NCBI GenBank assembly: GCA_016715195.1
Contig: JADKBB010000018.1
Location: 35,366-99,365, forward strand
DNA length: 64,000 nt
Direction of reading: 5' to 3'
From: Candidatus Villigracilis proximus
GTDB lineage: Bacteria > Chloroflexota > Anaerolineae > Anaerolineales > Villigracilaceae
Shown piece by piece: positions 54,001 through 62,480 of the stretch (positions are counted from its first letter, which is position 1; the number at the start of each line of letters is the position of its first letter). Position numbers and translations under genes: made by a program. Below the pieces are notes generated by a model that saw only the letters and a program-made list of their open reading frames with translations, was not told the origin of the DNA and ran no database searches.

Positions 54001-54789
54001 ATGCAAATCAACGAAACTCCTCAATACTCGATCGAAACCAAAGATCTATCCATTTTTTATGGAACATTCAAAGCCGTCAGCAATGTGAGTATGCTGATCG
54101 AAAAGCAAAAGGTCACGGCCATTATCGGGCCGTCAGGCTGTGGAAAATCCACGTTGCTGCGCTCCATCAACCGCATGAATGATTTCGTGCCAAACTGCCA
54201 TGTAACCGGCGAACTGCTCATGCGCGGACAGAACCTATACGGCTCGAACATTGACCCGGTGGAAGTCCGCAGAAGCATTGGCATGGTTTTCCAAAAGCCA
54301 AATCCATTTCCAAAATCCATTTATGAGAATATCGCCTGGGGCGCGCGCATCAATGGCTTCAAAGGCAACATGGATGAACTCGTGGAACAATCTCTGCGCA
54401 GCGCCGCACTCTGGGAGGAAGTAAAAGATGTGCTTAAGAAAAGCGCCTATGAACTCTCCGGCGGACAGCAGCAGCGTCTGTGCATCGCACGCACCATCGC
54501 CATTCAACCCGATATTATTTTGATGGACGAACCCGCATCCGCGCTTGACCCGATCTCCACCCTGCGCATTGAAGAACTGATGCAGGAACTCAAGAAAAAC
54601 TATACGATCATCATCGTCACCCACAACATGCAGCAGGCCGCGCGCGTATCAGATTACACCGCCATGATGATGTTGGACAAGGAAGGCTCGCGTTCCGGTA
54701 CGGTCATCGAATTCTCTGAAACCAAAAAAATATTCACCAACCCCAAAGACAAACGCACAGAAGATTATGTAACGGGAAGATTTGGGTAA
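54001..54789 (+). CDS. pstB: Phosphate ABC transporter ATPase PstB
   Basis: 262 residues. Walker A GPSGCGKST, Q-loop VFQKPNPFPKSIYENIAWG, signature ELSGGQQQR, Walker B IILMDEPASALDP, switch His in VTHNMQQAARVSDY. C-terminal KRTEDYVTGRFG is the PstB hallmark. 19 bp after pstA. Confidence 0.96.
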   Translation: MQINETPQYSIETKDLSIFYGTFKAVSNVSMLIEKQKVTAIIGPSGCGKSTLLRSINRMNDFVPNCHVTGELLMRGQNLYGSNIDPVEVRRSIGMVFQKPNPFPKSIYENIAWGARINGFKGNMDELVEQSLRSAALWEEVKDVLKKSAYELSGGQQQRLCIARTIAIQPDIILMDEPASALDPISTLRIEELMQELKKNYTIIIVTHNMQQAARVSDYTAMMMLDKEGSRSGTVIEFSETKKIFTNPKDKRTEDYVTGRFG

Positions 54790-54801
54790 TAATGCTTACA
54801 C

Positions 54802-54880
54802 CCTGAGCGGAGTGCCGAGCGAGAGCGAGAAACGCAGCCGAAGGGTAATTTGAGATTTATATCCTTCGGCTCCGCTCAGG
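54802..54880. repeat. REP-like nested palindrome between pstB and arsC
   Basis: CCTGAGCGGAG (54802-54812) pairs with CTCCGCTCAGG (54870-54880), and AGCCGAAGG (54836-54844) with CCTTCGGCT (54863-54871). Sequences of this type (CTTCGGCTCCGCTCAGG) recur in intergenic DNA of many genomes. Confidence 0.7.
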
Positions 54881-54898
54881 ATGTAGATGGGAGAACGT

Positions 54899-55348
54899 AT
54901 GTCTAAATCAAAAGTCTTATTCCTTTGCACAGGCAACTCTGCGCGCAGTCAGATGGCCGAGGGACTCCTGCGTGCATTGGCCGGGGAACAGCTCGAAGTT
55001 TTCAGCGCAGGCACAGAGCCGAAGGGCAGCATCCTGCCTGAGGTCCAGGAAGCGATGCGCGAAGTTGGAATCGACACCAGCGGACAGTGGTCAAAGTCTG
55101 TGATGGAATATATGGGCAAGGTCAACTTCGGATACGTCATCACAGTCTGCGCTGACGCCGAGGAGAATTGTCCGGCTGTATTTCTTAATATGGGAACACA
55201 CCTGCACTGGCCGTTTGACGACCCCGCCAAATTTTCAGGCGACGATGAAACCCGCCTCACCTCCACCCGACGCGTGCGCGACCAAATTGAAGAGCGTCTG
55301 CGCCTTTGGTTGACTGAGCAAGGCATCACACCGCACGCGTATCGTTAA
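54899..55348 (+). CDS. arsC: Arsenate reductase ArsC-like low-molecular-weight phosphatase
   Basis: 149 residues from ATG 54899. The catalytic loop LCTGNSARSQMAEG (CX5R) near the start, GTEPKGSILPEV, then VITVCADAEENCP with two further cysteines as in thioredoxin-coupled ArsC, and HWPFDDPAKF with the general-acid Asp. The cysteine set favours arsenate reductase over protein phosphatase. Arsenate enters through Pst systems, so its place between pstB and phoU makes sense. Confidence 0.85.
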   Translation: MSKSKVLFLCTGNSARSQMAEGLLRALAGEQLEVFSAGTEPKGSILPEVQEAMREVGIDTSGQWSKSVMEYMGKVNFGYVITVCADAEENCPAVFLNMGTHLHWPFDDPAKFSGDDETRLTSTRRVRDQIEERLRLWLTEQGITPHAYR

Positions 55349-55398
55349 TAGTACAATAGACAAAAGCAGACTTCTGAAATTTTTATGAAGAGGAAATT

Positions 55399-56079
55399 AT
55401 GATCCGAAAAACATTTGAAAACGAGATACAGCAGGTAAAAGATGAAGTGCTTCTGCTTGGCTCGATGGTGGAGCATGCCATTATTGCTTCGGTGGAAGTG
55501 TTAAAGAAGCGTGATATTAAAGGCGCAGAGAAGATCATCGCTGATGATAAAGAGATCAACAAAAAAAGATTTGCGATTGAAAATCAGTTGATGATCCTGA
55601 TCGCCACACAGCAGCCCATGGCGCATGACCTGCGTCTGCTGGCTTCGACCATGGAAATTATTTCCGAGTTGGAGCGCATGGGCGATTACGCCAAAGGCAT
55701 CGCGAATATTAATGTCCGCATGGGTGAAGAGGCTTTGCTCAAGCCCCTGATTGATATTCCGCGCATGGCGCAGATCGGCACAAGTATGCTGCACCGTTCC
55801 TTAAGTGCGTTCATCAATGAAGATGTGGAAACCGCGAAAGCCATTCCTGTTGAAGACGACGAAGTGGATGCTCTTTACAATCAAATTTATCGTGAGCTGA
55901 TGATGATCATCATTCAGGATCCAAAATCCATTGAGCGCGCCAACTGGCTCCTATGGGTGGCGCATAATCTTGAACGCGTTGCTGACCGTGTGACTAATAT
56001 CTGCGAGCGGACAATCTTCATCGCCACAGGTGAGTTTGGCGATATCAAATCCAGTGATGATGAGTTTTGGAAGAAGTAA
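55399..56079 (+). CDS. phoU: Second PhoU
   Basis: 226 residues. Two repeats of the PhoU bundle with the metal motifs ELERMGDYAKGIANIN and NLERVADRVTNICERTIF. Paralogue of 45583-46260. Last gene of the first pst operon, 50 bp after arsC. Two PhoU proteins may serve the two Pst systems separately. Confidence 0.93.
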   Translation: MIRKTFENEIQQVKDEVLLLGSMVEHAIIASVEVLKKRDIKGAEKIIADDKEINKKRFAIENQLMILIATQQPMAHDLRLLASTMEIISELERMGDYAKGIANINVRMGEEALLKPLIDIPRMAQIGTSMLHRSLSAFINEDVETAKAIPVEDDEVDALYNQIYRELMMIIIQDPKSIERANWLLWVAHNLERVADRVTNICERTIFIATGEFGDIKSSDDEFWKK

Positions 56080-56095
56080 TTTTTTTAGGGGAATA

Positions 56096-56132
56096 ATAAT
56101 AAGTAAAAAGTAATAAGTAACGAGTAAAAAGT
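56096..56132. repeat. Heptanucleotide repeats (AGTAAAA/AGTAATA type)
   Basis: Five consecutive 7-base words beginning AGTA. The same words are at 36528-36545. Confidence 0.75.
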
Positions 56133-56181
56133 AAAAACGAACTCACCCCGAAATTAAGGTTTCGCGGGTGAGTTCGTTTTT
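56133..56181. terminator. Long stem-loop terminator after the phoU operon
   Basis: Perfect 16-base stem (56133-56148 with 56166-56181; core CGAACTCACCC), 17-base loop, flanking A and T runs. Could act for both strands. Confidence 0.8.
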
Positions 56182-56190
56182 AAGAAAAAA

Positions 56191-56270
56191 TGGGACGCAG
56201 ATCGCTTCGCGCGTTGATTCACGCTGACAAAAGCGAAAAATCAGCGTTTTCTGCGTGAGTCAGCGTCCCA
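56191..56270. repeat. 80-bp imperfect palindrome with TGGGACGC ends
   Basis: TGGGACGC (56191-56198) and GCGTCCCA (56263-56270) with inner matches around ACGCTGA and TCAGCGT. Dispersed-repeat type sequence. No gene is in 56080-56339. Confidence 0.6.
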
Positions 56271-56339
56271 AATTAAATTCGGGATATGTCTTGTTTTATT
56301 TCCGGAGCGCGGACTTCAGTCCGCCACGCGGCGAATCAC

Positions 56340-57098
56340 CTACCCCATTCGGCCGGTAATATATGCCTCGGTTAATTCTTCTTTGGGTCGGGTAAACATT
56401 TGATTCGTAGGCGCGAACTCAACCAACTCTCCCAGCCAGAACAAGCCCGTGTAATCTGAGACGCGCGCCGCCTGCTGCATGTTGTGCGTCACGATCACGA
56501 TCGTGTAATCCTCTTTTAATTCTGCGATCAATTCTTCCACACGCAGAGTTGCGATCGGGTCCAGTGCGGACGTGGATTCGTCCATCAGGATAACTTCCGG
56601 CTGCACTGCCACCACGCGCGCAATGCACAAACGCTGCTGTTGACCAAGAGACAATCCCATCGCATCGGATTTCAGATCTTGCTTTACTTCATCCCATAAT
56701 GCGGCACGTTCCAGGCTGCGCTGCACAACATCATCCAAATTCACATCCATGCCCATCACACGCGGACCAAATGCCACGTTGTCATAAATTGACTGCGGAA
56801 ATGGATTCGGTTTCTGAAAGACCATCCCCACTCGTTGACGCAAATTAACCACGTCCATTTTGGGATCGTAGATATTCTCGCCTTTGAGTAATATCGTTCC
56901 CTCAACACGCGTATCGGCGATGGTGTCGTTCATGCGGTTCAAACAGCGCAAAAACGTGGATTTGCCGCAGCCAGACGGCCCGATCAATGCGGTCACTTGT
57001 TTCGGCTGAATCTCGATATTAATATTCGAAAGCGCCTTTGATTTGCCATAATAAAAATCAAGTTGTTGGACGGAAAATGCAGATGAGTCTGTATTCAT
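56340..57098 (-). CDS. pstB: Phosphate ABC transporter ATPase PstB (second system, canonical)
   Basis: 252 residues. Walker A GPSGCGKST, VFQKPNPFPQSIYDNVAFG, signature LSLGQQQR (SLGQQQ in place of SGGQQQ), Walker B VILMDESTSALDP (E-S in place of E-P), VTHNMQQAARVSDYTGLF. Divergent from pstS at 57253. TACAAT (minus strand, 57105-57110) six bases before the ATG suggests a leaderless mRNA. Confidence 0.94.
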   Translation of the reverse strand: MNTDSSAFSVQQLDFYYGKSKALSNINIEIQPKQVTALIGPSGCGKSTFLRCLNRMNDTIADTRVEGTILLKGENIYDPKMDVVNLRQRVGMVFQKPNPFPQSIYDNVAFGPRVMGMDVNLDDVVQRSLERAALWDEVKQDLKSDAMGLSLGQQQRLCIARVVAVQPEVILMDESTSALDPIATLRVEELIAELKEDYTIVIVTHNMQQAARVSDYTGLFWLGELVEFAPTNQMFTRPKEELTEAYITGRMG

Positions 57099-57238
57099 GT
57101 GGTGATTGTATCAAAAACCAGGGATGAATTATGAAGGATGAAGGATGAATTTTATACATTGTGTATTTGTTTATCTGTCTACCAATCTACCCGCCTACCC
57201 ACATTTACCGTTTACTTGTCTACGCCCCTCCCACCGAC

Positions 57239-57244
57239 TATAAT
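57239..57244 (+). promoter_or_regulatory. -10 box directly before the second pstS
   Basis: TATAAT eight bases from the ATG and no Shine-Dalgarno, so transcription probably starts at or next to the start codon. No clear Pho box was found here. Confidence 0.5.
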
Positions 57245-57252
57245 CCGACCCG

Positions 57253-58131
57253 ATGAAACGCCTCCTAACATTCTTTCTTCTCTCTTCTTTTATACTCACT
57301 TCCTGCGGATCTTCCAATAATAGTTCCTCAGACTCCAATTCCCCGGCAAACTATATCGAAAATAAAGGCTCCGATACCATCGTCAACCTCGCGCTGGCGT
57401 GGGCCGAGCAATATCAGGGCGACCACCCAGATGTCCGCATATCAGTAACAGGCGGCGGGTCAGGGACAGGAATCGCGGCCCTCGTCAACGGCACCGTGGA
57501 TCTCGCCAACGCGTCCCGCAAGATCAAGGATGAAGAGATCGCCGAAGCGCAAGCCAACGGAGTTGAACCGTTGGAACATATCATTGCGCGCGACGCGATT
57601 GCAGTGATCGTTAATCCGAACAATCCGGTTAGTAAGTTAACACTGCAACAGATTTCAGATATTTACAGCGGCAAATATACGAACTGGCAGGAAGTGGGCG
57701 GAGAAGACCGCCCCATCGTGCGCCTGTCACGCGAAACAAATTCCGGCACCCATGTTTATTTTCTTGAAACCGTTTTACGCCTCGGCAGCAAGGATGATAA
57801 AACTTTATTTTCAATGGATACCTTATTGCTTCCATCATCCGAGGGCATCATTTCAGAAGTCCGCGATAACCCGAACGCCATTGGCTACGATGGACTCGGC
57901 TACGTGCCTGACGATCTAAAAACAATTGCCATCGCAGAAGAAGCAGGCGGCGCATATGTTTTGCCTTCCATCGAAACCGTGAACGATAAAACCTACGCCA
58001 TCGCGCGTGATCTTTATATGTATACCAACGGCGAACCCGCCGGCATTATCAAAGAATATCTCGATTGGATCCTTTCCGACGAAGCGCAAGTGATCGTTGC
58101 CGAATTGGGTTTTGTGCCCGTATTAAAATAA
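57253..58131 (+). CDS. pstS: PstS-like phosphate-binding lipoprotein, second system
   Basis: 292 residues. Lipoprotein signal (LTSC, Cys about 18). Ser/Asn-rich linker, then GSDTIVNLALAWAEQYQ, VTGGGSGTGIAALVNGTVDLANASRKI, and SRETNSGTHVYFLETVL, the phosphate-contact loops. Shares little with the double PstS except these motifs. A stem-loop and pstC follow. Confidence 0.93.
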   Translation: MKRLLTFFLLSSFILTSCGSSNNSSSDSNSPANYIENKGSDTIVNLALAWAEQYQGDHPDVRISVTGGGSGTGIAALVNGTVDLANASRKIKDEEIAEAQANGVEPLEHIIARDAIAVIVNPNNPVSKLTLQQISDIYSGKYTNWQEVGGEDRPIVRLSRETNSGTHVYFLETVLRLGSKDDKTLFSMDTLLLPSSEGIISEVRDNPNAIGYDGLGYVPDDLKTIAIAEEAGGAYVLPSIETVNDKTYAIARDLYMYTNGEPAGIIKEYLDWILSDEAQVIVAELGFVPVLK

Positions 58132-58133
58132 TC

Positions 58134-58191
58134 AGACCCTAAAGGCGCTGAGCAAGAACGCTTTTCTTTTCATCAAAAACCTTTAGGGTCT
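58134..58191 (+). promoter_or_regulatory. Stem-loop between the second pstS and pstC
   Basis: Twelve-base arms AGACCCTAAAGG (58134-58145) and CCTTTAGGGTCT (58180-58191). Same position as the hairpin after the first pstS. Confidence 0.65.
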
Positions 58192-58204
58192 TAAACGAGG
58201 AATT

Positions 58205-59101
58205 ATGGAAAAATCCTTATCATGGCGTGAATTCATCATTACCAGATTAATTCAATCTTCTGGGTACTCTGCCATCCTGTTTGTTGCGCTCATCTTTTTC
58301 TTCCTGCTGCGCGAAGGCCTGCCCACGCTCGGCGAAGTGGATGCATCCTCACTGCTCAACATTCGCTGGTATCCCATTGAAAATTATTTTGGCATCCTGC
58401 CGCTCATCACCGGCTCGCTGATCGTGACCCTCGGCGCAACACTCATCGCCGTCCCTTTTGGAATTGGCACCGCGGTTTACATCTCTGAGATCGCGCCGCG
58501 CTGGGTGCGTGAAATCTTAAAACCTCTGGTGGAATTGCTTGGCGGACTTCCCTCGGTCGTGCTCGGATTTCTTGGCATTCTCGTTCTCTCGCCATTTCTA
58601 CGCGTCTTTCTTAATCTGCCAACTGGTCTGACAGCCTTTACAGGTTCTCTGCTGTTGGGAGGGATCGCAGTTCCGACGGTCGTGTCTGTGGCCGAGGATG
58701 CGCTTGATTCTGTCCCACGGGCTTATCGTGAAGGTGCATGGGCATTGGGCGCCACCAAATGGCAAACCATCTGGCGTGTGACATTGCCCGCCGCCAAATC
58801 AGGCGTGTTGACCGCCGTCATGCTCGGCATCGGACGTGCCATCGGCGAAACCATGACCGTGATGATGGTCACAGGCAACGCGCCGGTGCTGGCCGTAAAA
58901 CTTGGCAGCCTGTTCTCCCCCGTCCGCACGATGACAGCCACCATCGCCGCAGAAATGGGCGAAGTTGCGAATGGAAGTACACATTATCATGTCCTGTTTT
59001 TTATCGGCATGGTTTTGTTTATCATCTCGCTGGTCGTAAATGTTATCGCTTCGTCTGTTGTCTTCCGCGCCAAGAAACGCGCGGAAAGAATTCTTTCGTA
59101 A
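58205..59101 (+). CDS. pstC: Phosphate ABC transporter permease PstC, second system
   Basis: 298 residues, six helices, EAA-like loop AWALGATKWQTIWRVTLPAAKSGVLTAVMLGIGRAIGET. Usual length. Follows the second pstS and precedes pstA by 66 bp. Confidence 0.93.
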   Translation: MEKSLSWREFIITRLIQSSGYSAILFVALIFFFLLREGLPTLGEVDASSLLNIRWYPIENYFGILPLITGSLIVTLGATLIAVPFGIGTAVYISEIAPRWVREILKPLVELLGGLPSVVLGFLGILVLSPFLRVFLNLPTGLTAFTGSLLLGGIAVPTVVSVAEDALDSVPRAYREGAWALGATKWQTIWRVTLPAAKSGVLTAVMLGIGRAIGETMTVMMVTGNAPVLAVKLGSLFSPVRTMTATIAAEMGEVANGSTHYHVLFFIGMVLFIISLVVNVIASSVVFRAKKRAERILS

Positions 59102-59167
59102 TCATCCATTCTTTCGTCTTTCATAACTTCAAGGAAAGAAGAAAGATGAAAGAAAAATCACACTCAA

Positions 59168-60031
59168 ATGATGAAATTTCTCGCTCAAAATCGTCACACC
59201 GTCCAACGGCTTGGATTTTCCGCCATCACCCTGATGGCGGTTGTCACTGTCCTGCCGATCGTTGGCACAATTCTCTTTATCCTTTTCAAAGGCGGATCTG
59301 CCATTTCAGTTGAATTTCTGACCGGCTTTCCGCACGATGGAATGCGCGCGGGCGGAATTTTGCCCGCCATTATCGGCACGTTATATCTGACGATCGGCAC
59401 AGCCATTTTTTCCGTTCCATTGGGAATCGCCGCCGCCATTTATCTTGCTGAATACGCCAAAGACAACCAGTGGACTCGTTTGATCCGCATTGCAATTATT
59501 AATCTCGCGGGCATTCCCTCGGTCGTCTATGGATTGTTCGGTTTGGGATTATTTGTTTTATTCCTGCAATTTGGCACATCCATTCTGGCCGCTTCGCTTA
59601 CGCTTTCGATCATGACCCTGCCGGTTATCATCAGCACTTCTGAAGAAGCATTACGCGCCGTGCCGCAGGCCTTCCGCACCGTGAGTATTTCACTCGGCGC
59701 AACCCGCTGGCAGACCATCAGCCGCATTATTTTGAAGGAAGCTCTGCCGGGCATTCTAACAGGCGTCATCCTTGGCCTGGAACGCGCCGCGGGCGAAACC
59801 GCTCCCATTCTTTTCACGGGTGCTGCATTCTTTCTGCCGCGTCTGCCGCAATCCCCTTTCGATGCAACCATGGCCCTGCCCTATCATCTATTCGTTATTT
59901 CCACACAAGTGCCTGAAATGCCGATCCAAATCCAATATGGAACAGCGCTTGTGCTATTGGTCTTTGTATTAACCATGAATGTGATCGCAACAGTTATTCG
60001 TTCGCGTGCAAGAGCGAGGCGGCAGTGGTAA
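59168..60031 (+). CDS. pstA: Phosphate ABC transporter permease PstA, second system
   Basis: 287 residues, normal length and without the insert seen in the first PstA. Loop VSISLGATRWQTISRIILKEALPGILTGVILGLERAAGET. Ends RSRARARRQW. Overlaps the start of the next gene. Confidence 0.93.
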   Translation: MMKFLAQNRHTVQRLGFSAITLMAVVTVLPIVGTILFILFKGGSAISVEFLTGFPHDGMRAGGILPAIIGTLYLTIGTAIFSVPLGIAAAIYLAEYAKDNQWTRLIRIAIINLAGIPSVVYGLFGLGLFVLFLQFGTSILAASLTLSIMTLPVIISTSEEALRAVPQAFRTVSISLGATRWQTISRIILKEALPGILTGVILGLERAAGETAPILFTGAAFFLPRLPQSPFDATMALPYHLFVISTQVPEMPIQIQYGTALVLLVFVLTMNVIATVIRSRARARRQW

Positions 60032-60784
60032 ACAAAATAATCATCGAAAATCTTATCCCTCCAATACTCCGACGGCACCGAGTCTTTGCGCGATGTCAGC
60101 ATGGGAATTCGTCAGAACGCTGTGACAGTTTTATTCGGTCCGGCAGGAGGCGGGAAATCCACTTTGCTGCGCTGTTTGAATCGTCTGAATGATCTAACAG
60201 AGATCAAAGCCAGCTCGGGGCGCATCCTGATCGACGGGGAAAACATCCTCGACCCCAAAACGGATGTGATCGCTTTGCGCCGTAAAGTGGGCATGGTCTT
60301 TGCGCGGCCTGTCCCGTTGCCGATGAGCATCCGCCAAAATTTGACTTATGCGCTGGAACTCGCGGGCGAAAAACGCAAATCAAAATTAGACGAAGCTGTG
60401 GAACGCAGTTTAAAACTCGCCGCGATCTGGGATGAAGTGAAAGACCGTTTGGATGAGCCCGCCATCGCCCTCTCCGGCGGACAACAGCAGCGCGTTTGTC
60501 TGGCGCGTGTGATCGCATTACAACCGGAAGTTATTTTGCTGGATGAACCCACCTCAGGCCTTGACCCGATCTCCACCGGCAAAGTGGAAGCCGCGCTGCT
60601 TGAACTCAAAAAAGAATACACAGTGATCCTCGTGCCGCATTCTGTTCAACAAGCTGCGCGTACCGCTGATTACGCCGCGTTCTTCTTAACAGGCGAACTG
60701 ATCGAATACGGCGAAGGAAAATCACTATTCACCGTTCCCAAACAAAAGAAGACCGAAGATTATATTATGGGAAGATTTGGGTAA
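60025..60784 (+). CDS. Divergent PstB-like ATPase (frameshifted near start)
   Basis: Probable GTG start at 60025 inside the pstA end, giving VVNKIIIENL, then one extra base near 60054, after which SLQYSDGTESLRDVSMGI continues in the main frame. About 252 residues. Walker A GPAGGGKST, signature ALSGGQQQR, Walker B VILLDEPTSGLDP, switch His VPHSVQQAARTADY, end KKTEDYIMGRFG. The Q-loop reads VFARPVPLP where PstB proteins have VFQKPNPFP, so the Gln is lost. Either a functional variant pairing with the canonical PstB at 56340, or an ATPase for the same permeases with altered coupling. Confidence 0.85.
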
Positions 60785-60841
60785 GACACAGGGCTGGAAT
60801 AGAGCATTCTTTAAGTCCGAATATTGAAAAAAAAGAGCATC

Positions 60842-60902
60842 ACCACAGAGAACACAGAGTCCACAGAGTTTTTTTCTCCGTGATCTCTGTGGACTCTGTG
60901 GT
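60842..60902. repeat. Solo palindrome of the CACAGAG/CTCTGTG family
   Basis: CACAGAGTCCACAGAG (60853-60868) and CTCTGTGGACTCTGTG (60885-60900) are perfect complements, and the left side extends with ACCACAGAGA. The word structure matches the arms at 19184 and 19664. No gene lies in 60785-60937. Confidence 0.7.
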
Positions 60903-60937
60903 AAAAAGTTTTTACGAAATACCTCTTTTACGCTTTT

Positions 60938-61669
60938 CTAAAAACCATAAACTGATACATGCGCCTTGCTTTGTATATCAAAGGGAGTTTTCTGCCAATT
61001 GGCGAATCTTTGGATAAGACGCATTCCGGCAATGCGAGCCATTAAATCCATCTCGCCGGGTGTGATCAAACGACATACGATCGGCGACATGGTGATGCCT
61101 TGCGTAGTCAGGTGGACGTGGTTCTCTTCGAGCAACTGTGTGACCGGATCATAGCGGGCAACGTCCAGAGACACAGTGTCAGTGCCCACATGTTCAGCAT
61201 GGACATAATCCGGTTTGTCTGGAGAAATCCATGCGTGGGGTAATGCAGTTTCAACTACGAAGCATCCATCAGGGGAGAGATGATGAGCCGCATTTTGAAA
61301 GCAACGTATCTGGTCATCAGCCGTCAGCAGATTAAAGATTGTGTTGTAAACGAGATATACCAGACCATAGTGCTGGTTGGTTGTCGTTGTGCTCATGTCA
61401 CCCATTGTTACATTAATTGGATGATTTCCAATTTTGGCGCGGAGTCTTTCAACCATGTGCGGGGATAATTCAATGCCATCGACTTGAATCCCCTTTTCTG
61501 CCAACGGAATGGCGATGCGGCCTGTGCCAATCGCAAACTCAAGCGCAGGCCGTCCCTGAGCAATCGCTGAAAGAAACGAGGCAGCCGCATCCTCGTCACC
61601 GCGCAGGTCGTCATCATAGCGCGCGGCAACATCTTCTCCGAAACTTGTAGCAGGATCAAAGTCTTTCAT
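60938..61669 (-). CDS. Class I SAM-dependent methyltransferase
   Basis: 243 residues from ATG 61669 (MKDFDPATSFGEDVAARYDD); a longer frame to 61756 has no ribosome site. Motif I ALEFAIGTGRIAIPLAEKG, then VDGIELSPHMVERL, and GLVYLVYNTIFNLL. Of the family often annotated as methyltransferase type 11/25 with unknown small-molecule targets. No attC-like site separates it from the next minus-strand gene, so it may be outside or at the far end of the cassette array. Confidence 0.85.
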   Translation of the reverse strand: MKDFDPATSFGEDVAARYDDDLRGDEDAAASFLSAIAQGRPALEFAIGTGRIAIPLAEKGIQVDGIELSPHMVERLRAKIGNHPINVTMGDMSTTTTNQHYGLVYLVYNTIFNLLTADDQIRCFQNAAHHLSPDGCFVVETALPHAWISPDKPDYVHAEHVGTDTVSLDVARYDPVTQLLEENHVHLTTQGITMSPIVCRLITPGEMDLMARIAGMRLIQRFANWQKTPFDIQSKAHVSVYGF

Positions 61670-61840
61670 GATTTTGTGATTCCTTTGCGGTTGCGGTGTT
61701 TTTGATTTTACAAGATACTGCATTTTTAAAATTGCTGTGGAATAAACATAATCCAAACATTAAAGCCGGTGCCGCCATGAAGTGGTTATTAAATGGAACT
61801 TCCGCACCACGATGTCACCCGTGCCCCGGCAAAAAAAACA

Positions 61841-62461
61841 TTAAGCCTCATGACCAGGTCGCCACGGCTCATCCGTGTGAGTGAGCCAGACCAACTCGGG
61901 GTCGAGTGCGAGCACTCGCAGCTGACCTTCGGTGTGCGGCTCGTCAAGTTCGCCGAACCAAACCGCCACGTCGCCGCCAACGACAATCGGACGCCCATCA
62001 GTCTCAACAACAACCACCTGCATCCCATCTGAGTGACCTGGTGCCGGGACGAGCCGGAGCCCGGGAAGCAGTTCGAGTTCGCCGTCGACCGGCACGTACT
62101 GCACGCCTGGCGCATCGACCCACTCGCGAATCGTGTAGTTATCCTTGCTGCGCGCATCGTCAAGCTCCCGACGCTGGACATAGATCGGCTTGCCTGCGAA
62201 GAGATGGTTGCCACCACAGTGGTCGAAGTGCAGATGTGTGTTGACGACGATGTCAATACCGGCGAGGTCAAAATCCTGCTTGTTCAATGGAAAAAGGCGG
62301 GGATCAAGATCGGCTCCCGCCGGGTGCAGTTCCGTCATGCCAGTGTCGACCAGCACACGCGCGTCGGGATGGTCGATAACATGCACATAGACCGGCATCC
62401 GCTCGCCCTCGGCGAGCAAGTCAGCAACGCGGACTGGTGTGATGGTGATTTTCTTTTTCAT
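61841..62461 (-). CDS. Metallo-beta-lactamase-fold hydrolase (AHL-lactonase-like)
   Basis: 206 residues. Metal site THLHFDHCGGN (HXHXDH), GHSDG second His, GGDVAVWF with the bridging Asp, and LTHTDEPWRPG near the end. Resembles N-acyl homoserine lactonases of the AttM/AiiA group, but these are hard to tell from other MBL hydrolases. GC content is much higher than the neighbours, which suggests recent acquisition. Preceded by its own strong promoter with a palindromic operator and AAGGAG. Confidence 0.85.
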   Translation of the reverse strand: MKKKITITPVRVADLLAEGERMPVYVHVIDHPDARVLVDTGMTELHPAGADLDPRLFPLNKQDFDLAGIDIVVNTHLHFDHCGGNHLFAGKPIYVQRRELDDARSKDNYTIREWVDAPGVQYVPVDGELELLPGLRLVPAPGHSDGMQVVVVETDGRPIVVGGDVAVWFGELDEPHTEGQLRVLALDPELVWLTHTDEPWRPGHEA

Positions 62462-62480
62462 GGGTATTCTCCTTTATTCG

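Noticed and set aside
56096..56132. CRISPR array
   Set aside because: Repeats are 7-bp words without spacers of constant length.
57150..57235. Pho box upstream of the second pstS
   Set aside because: TTTACC-like words occur but the 11-bp spacing is not kept; likely part of the short tandem repeats.
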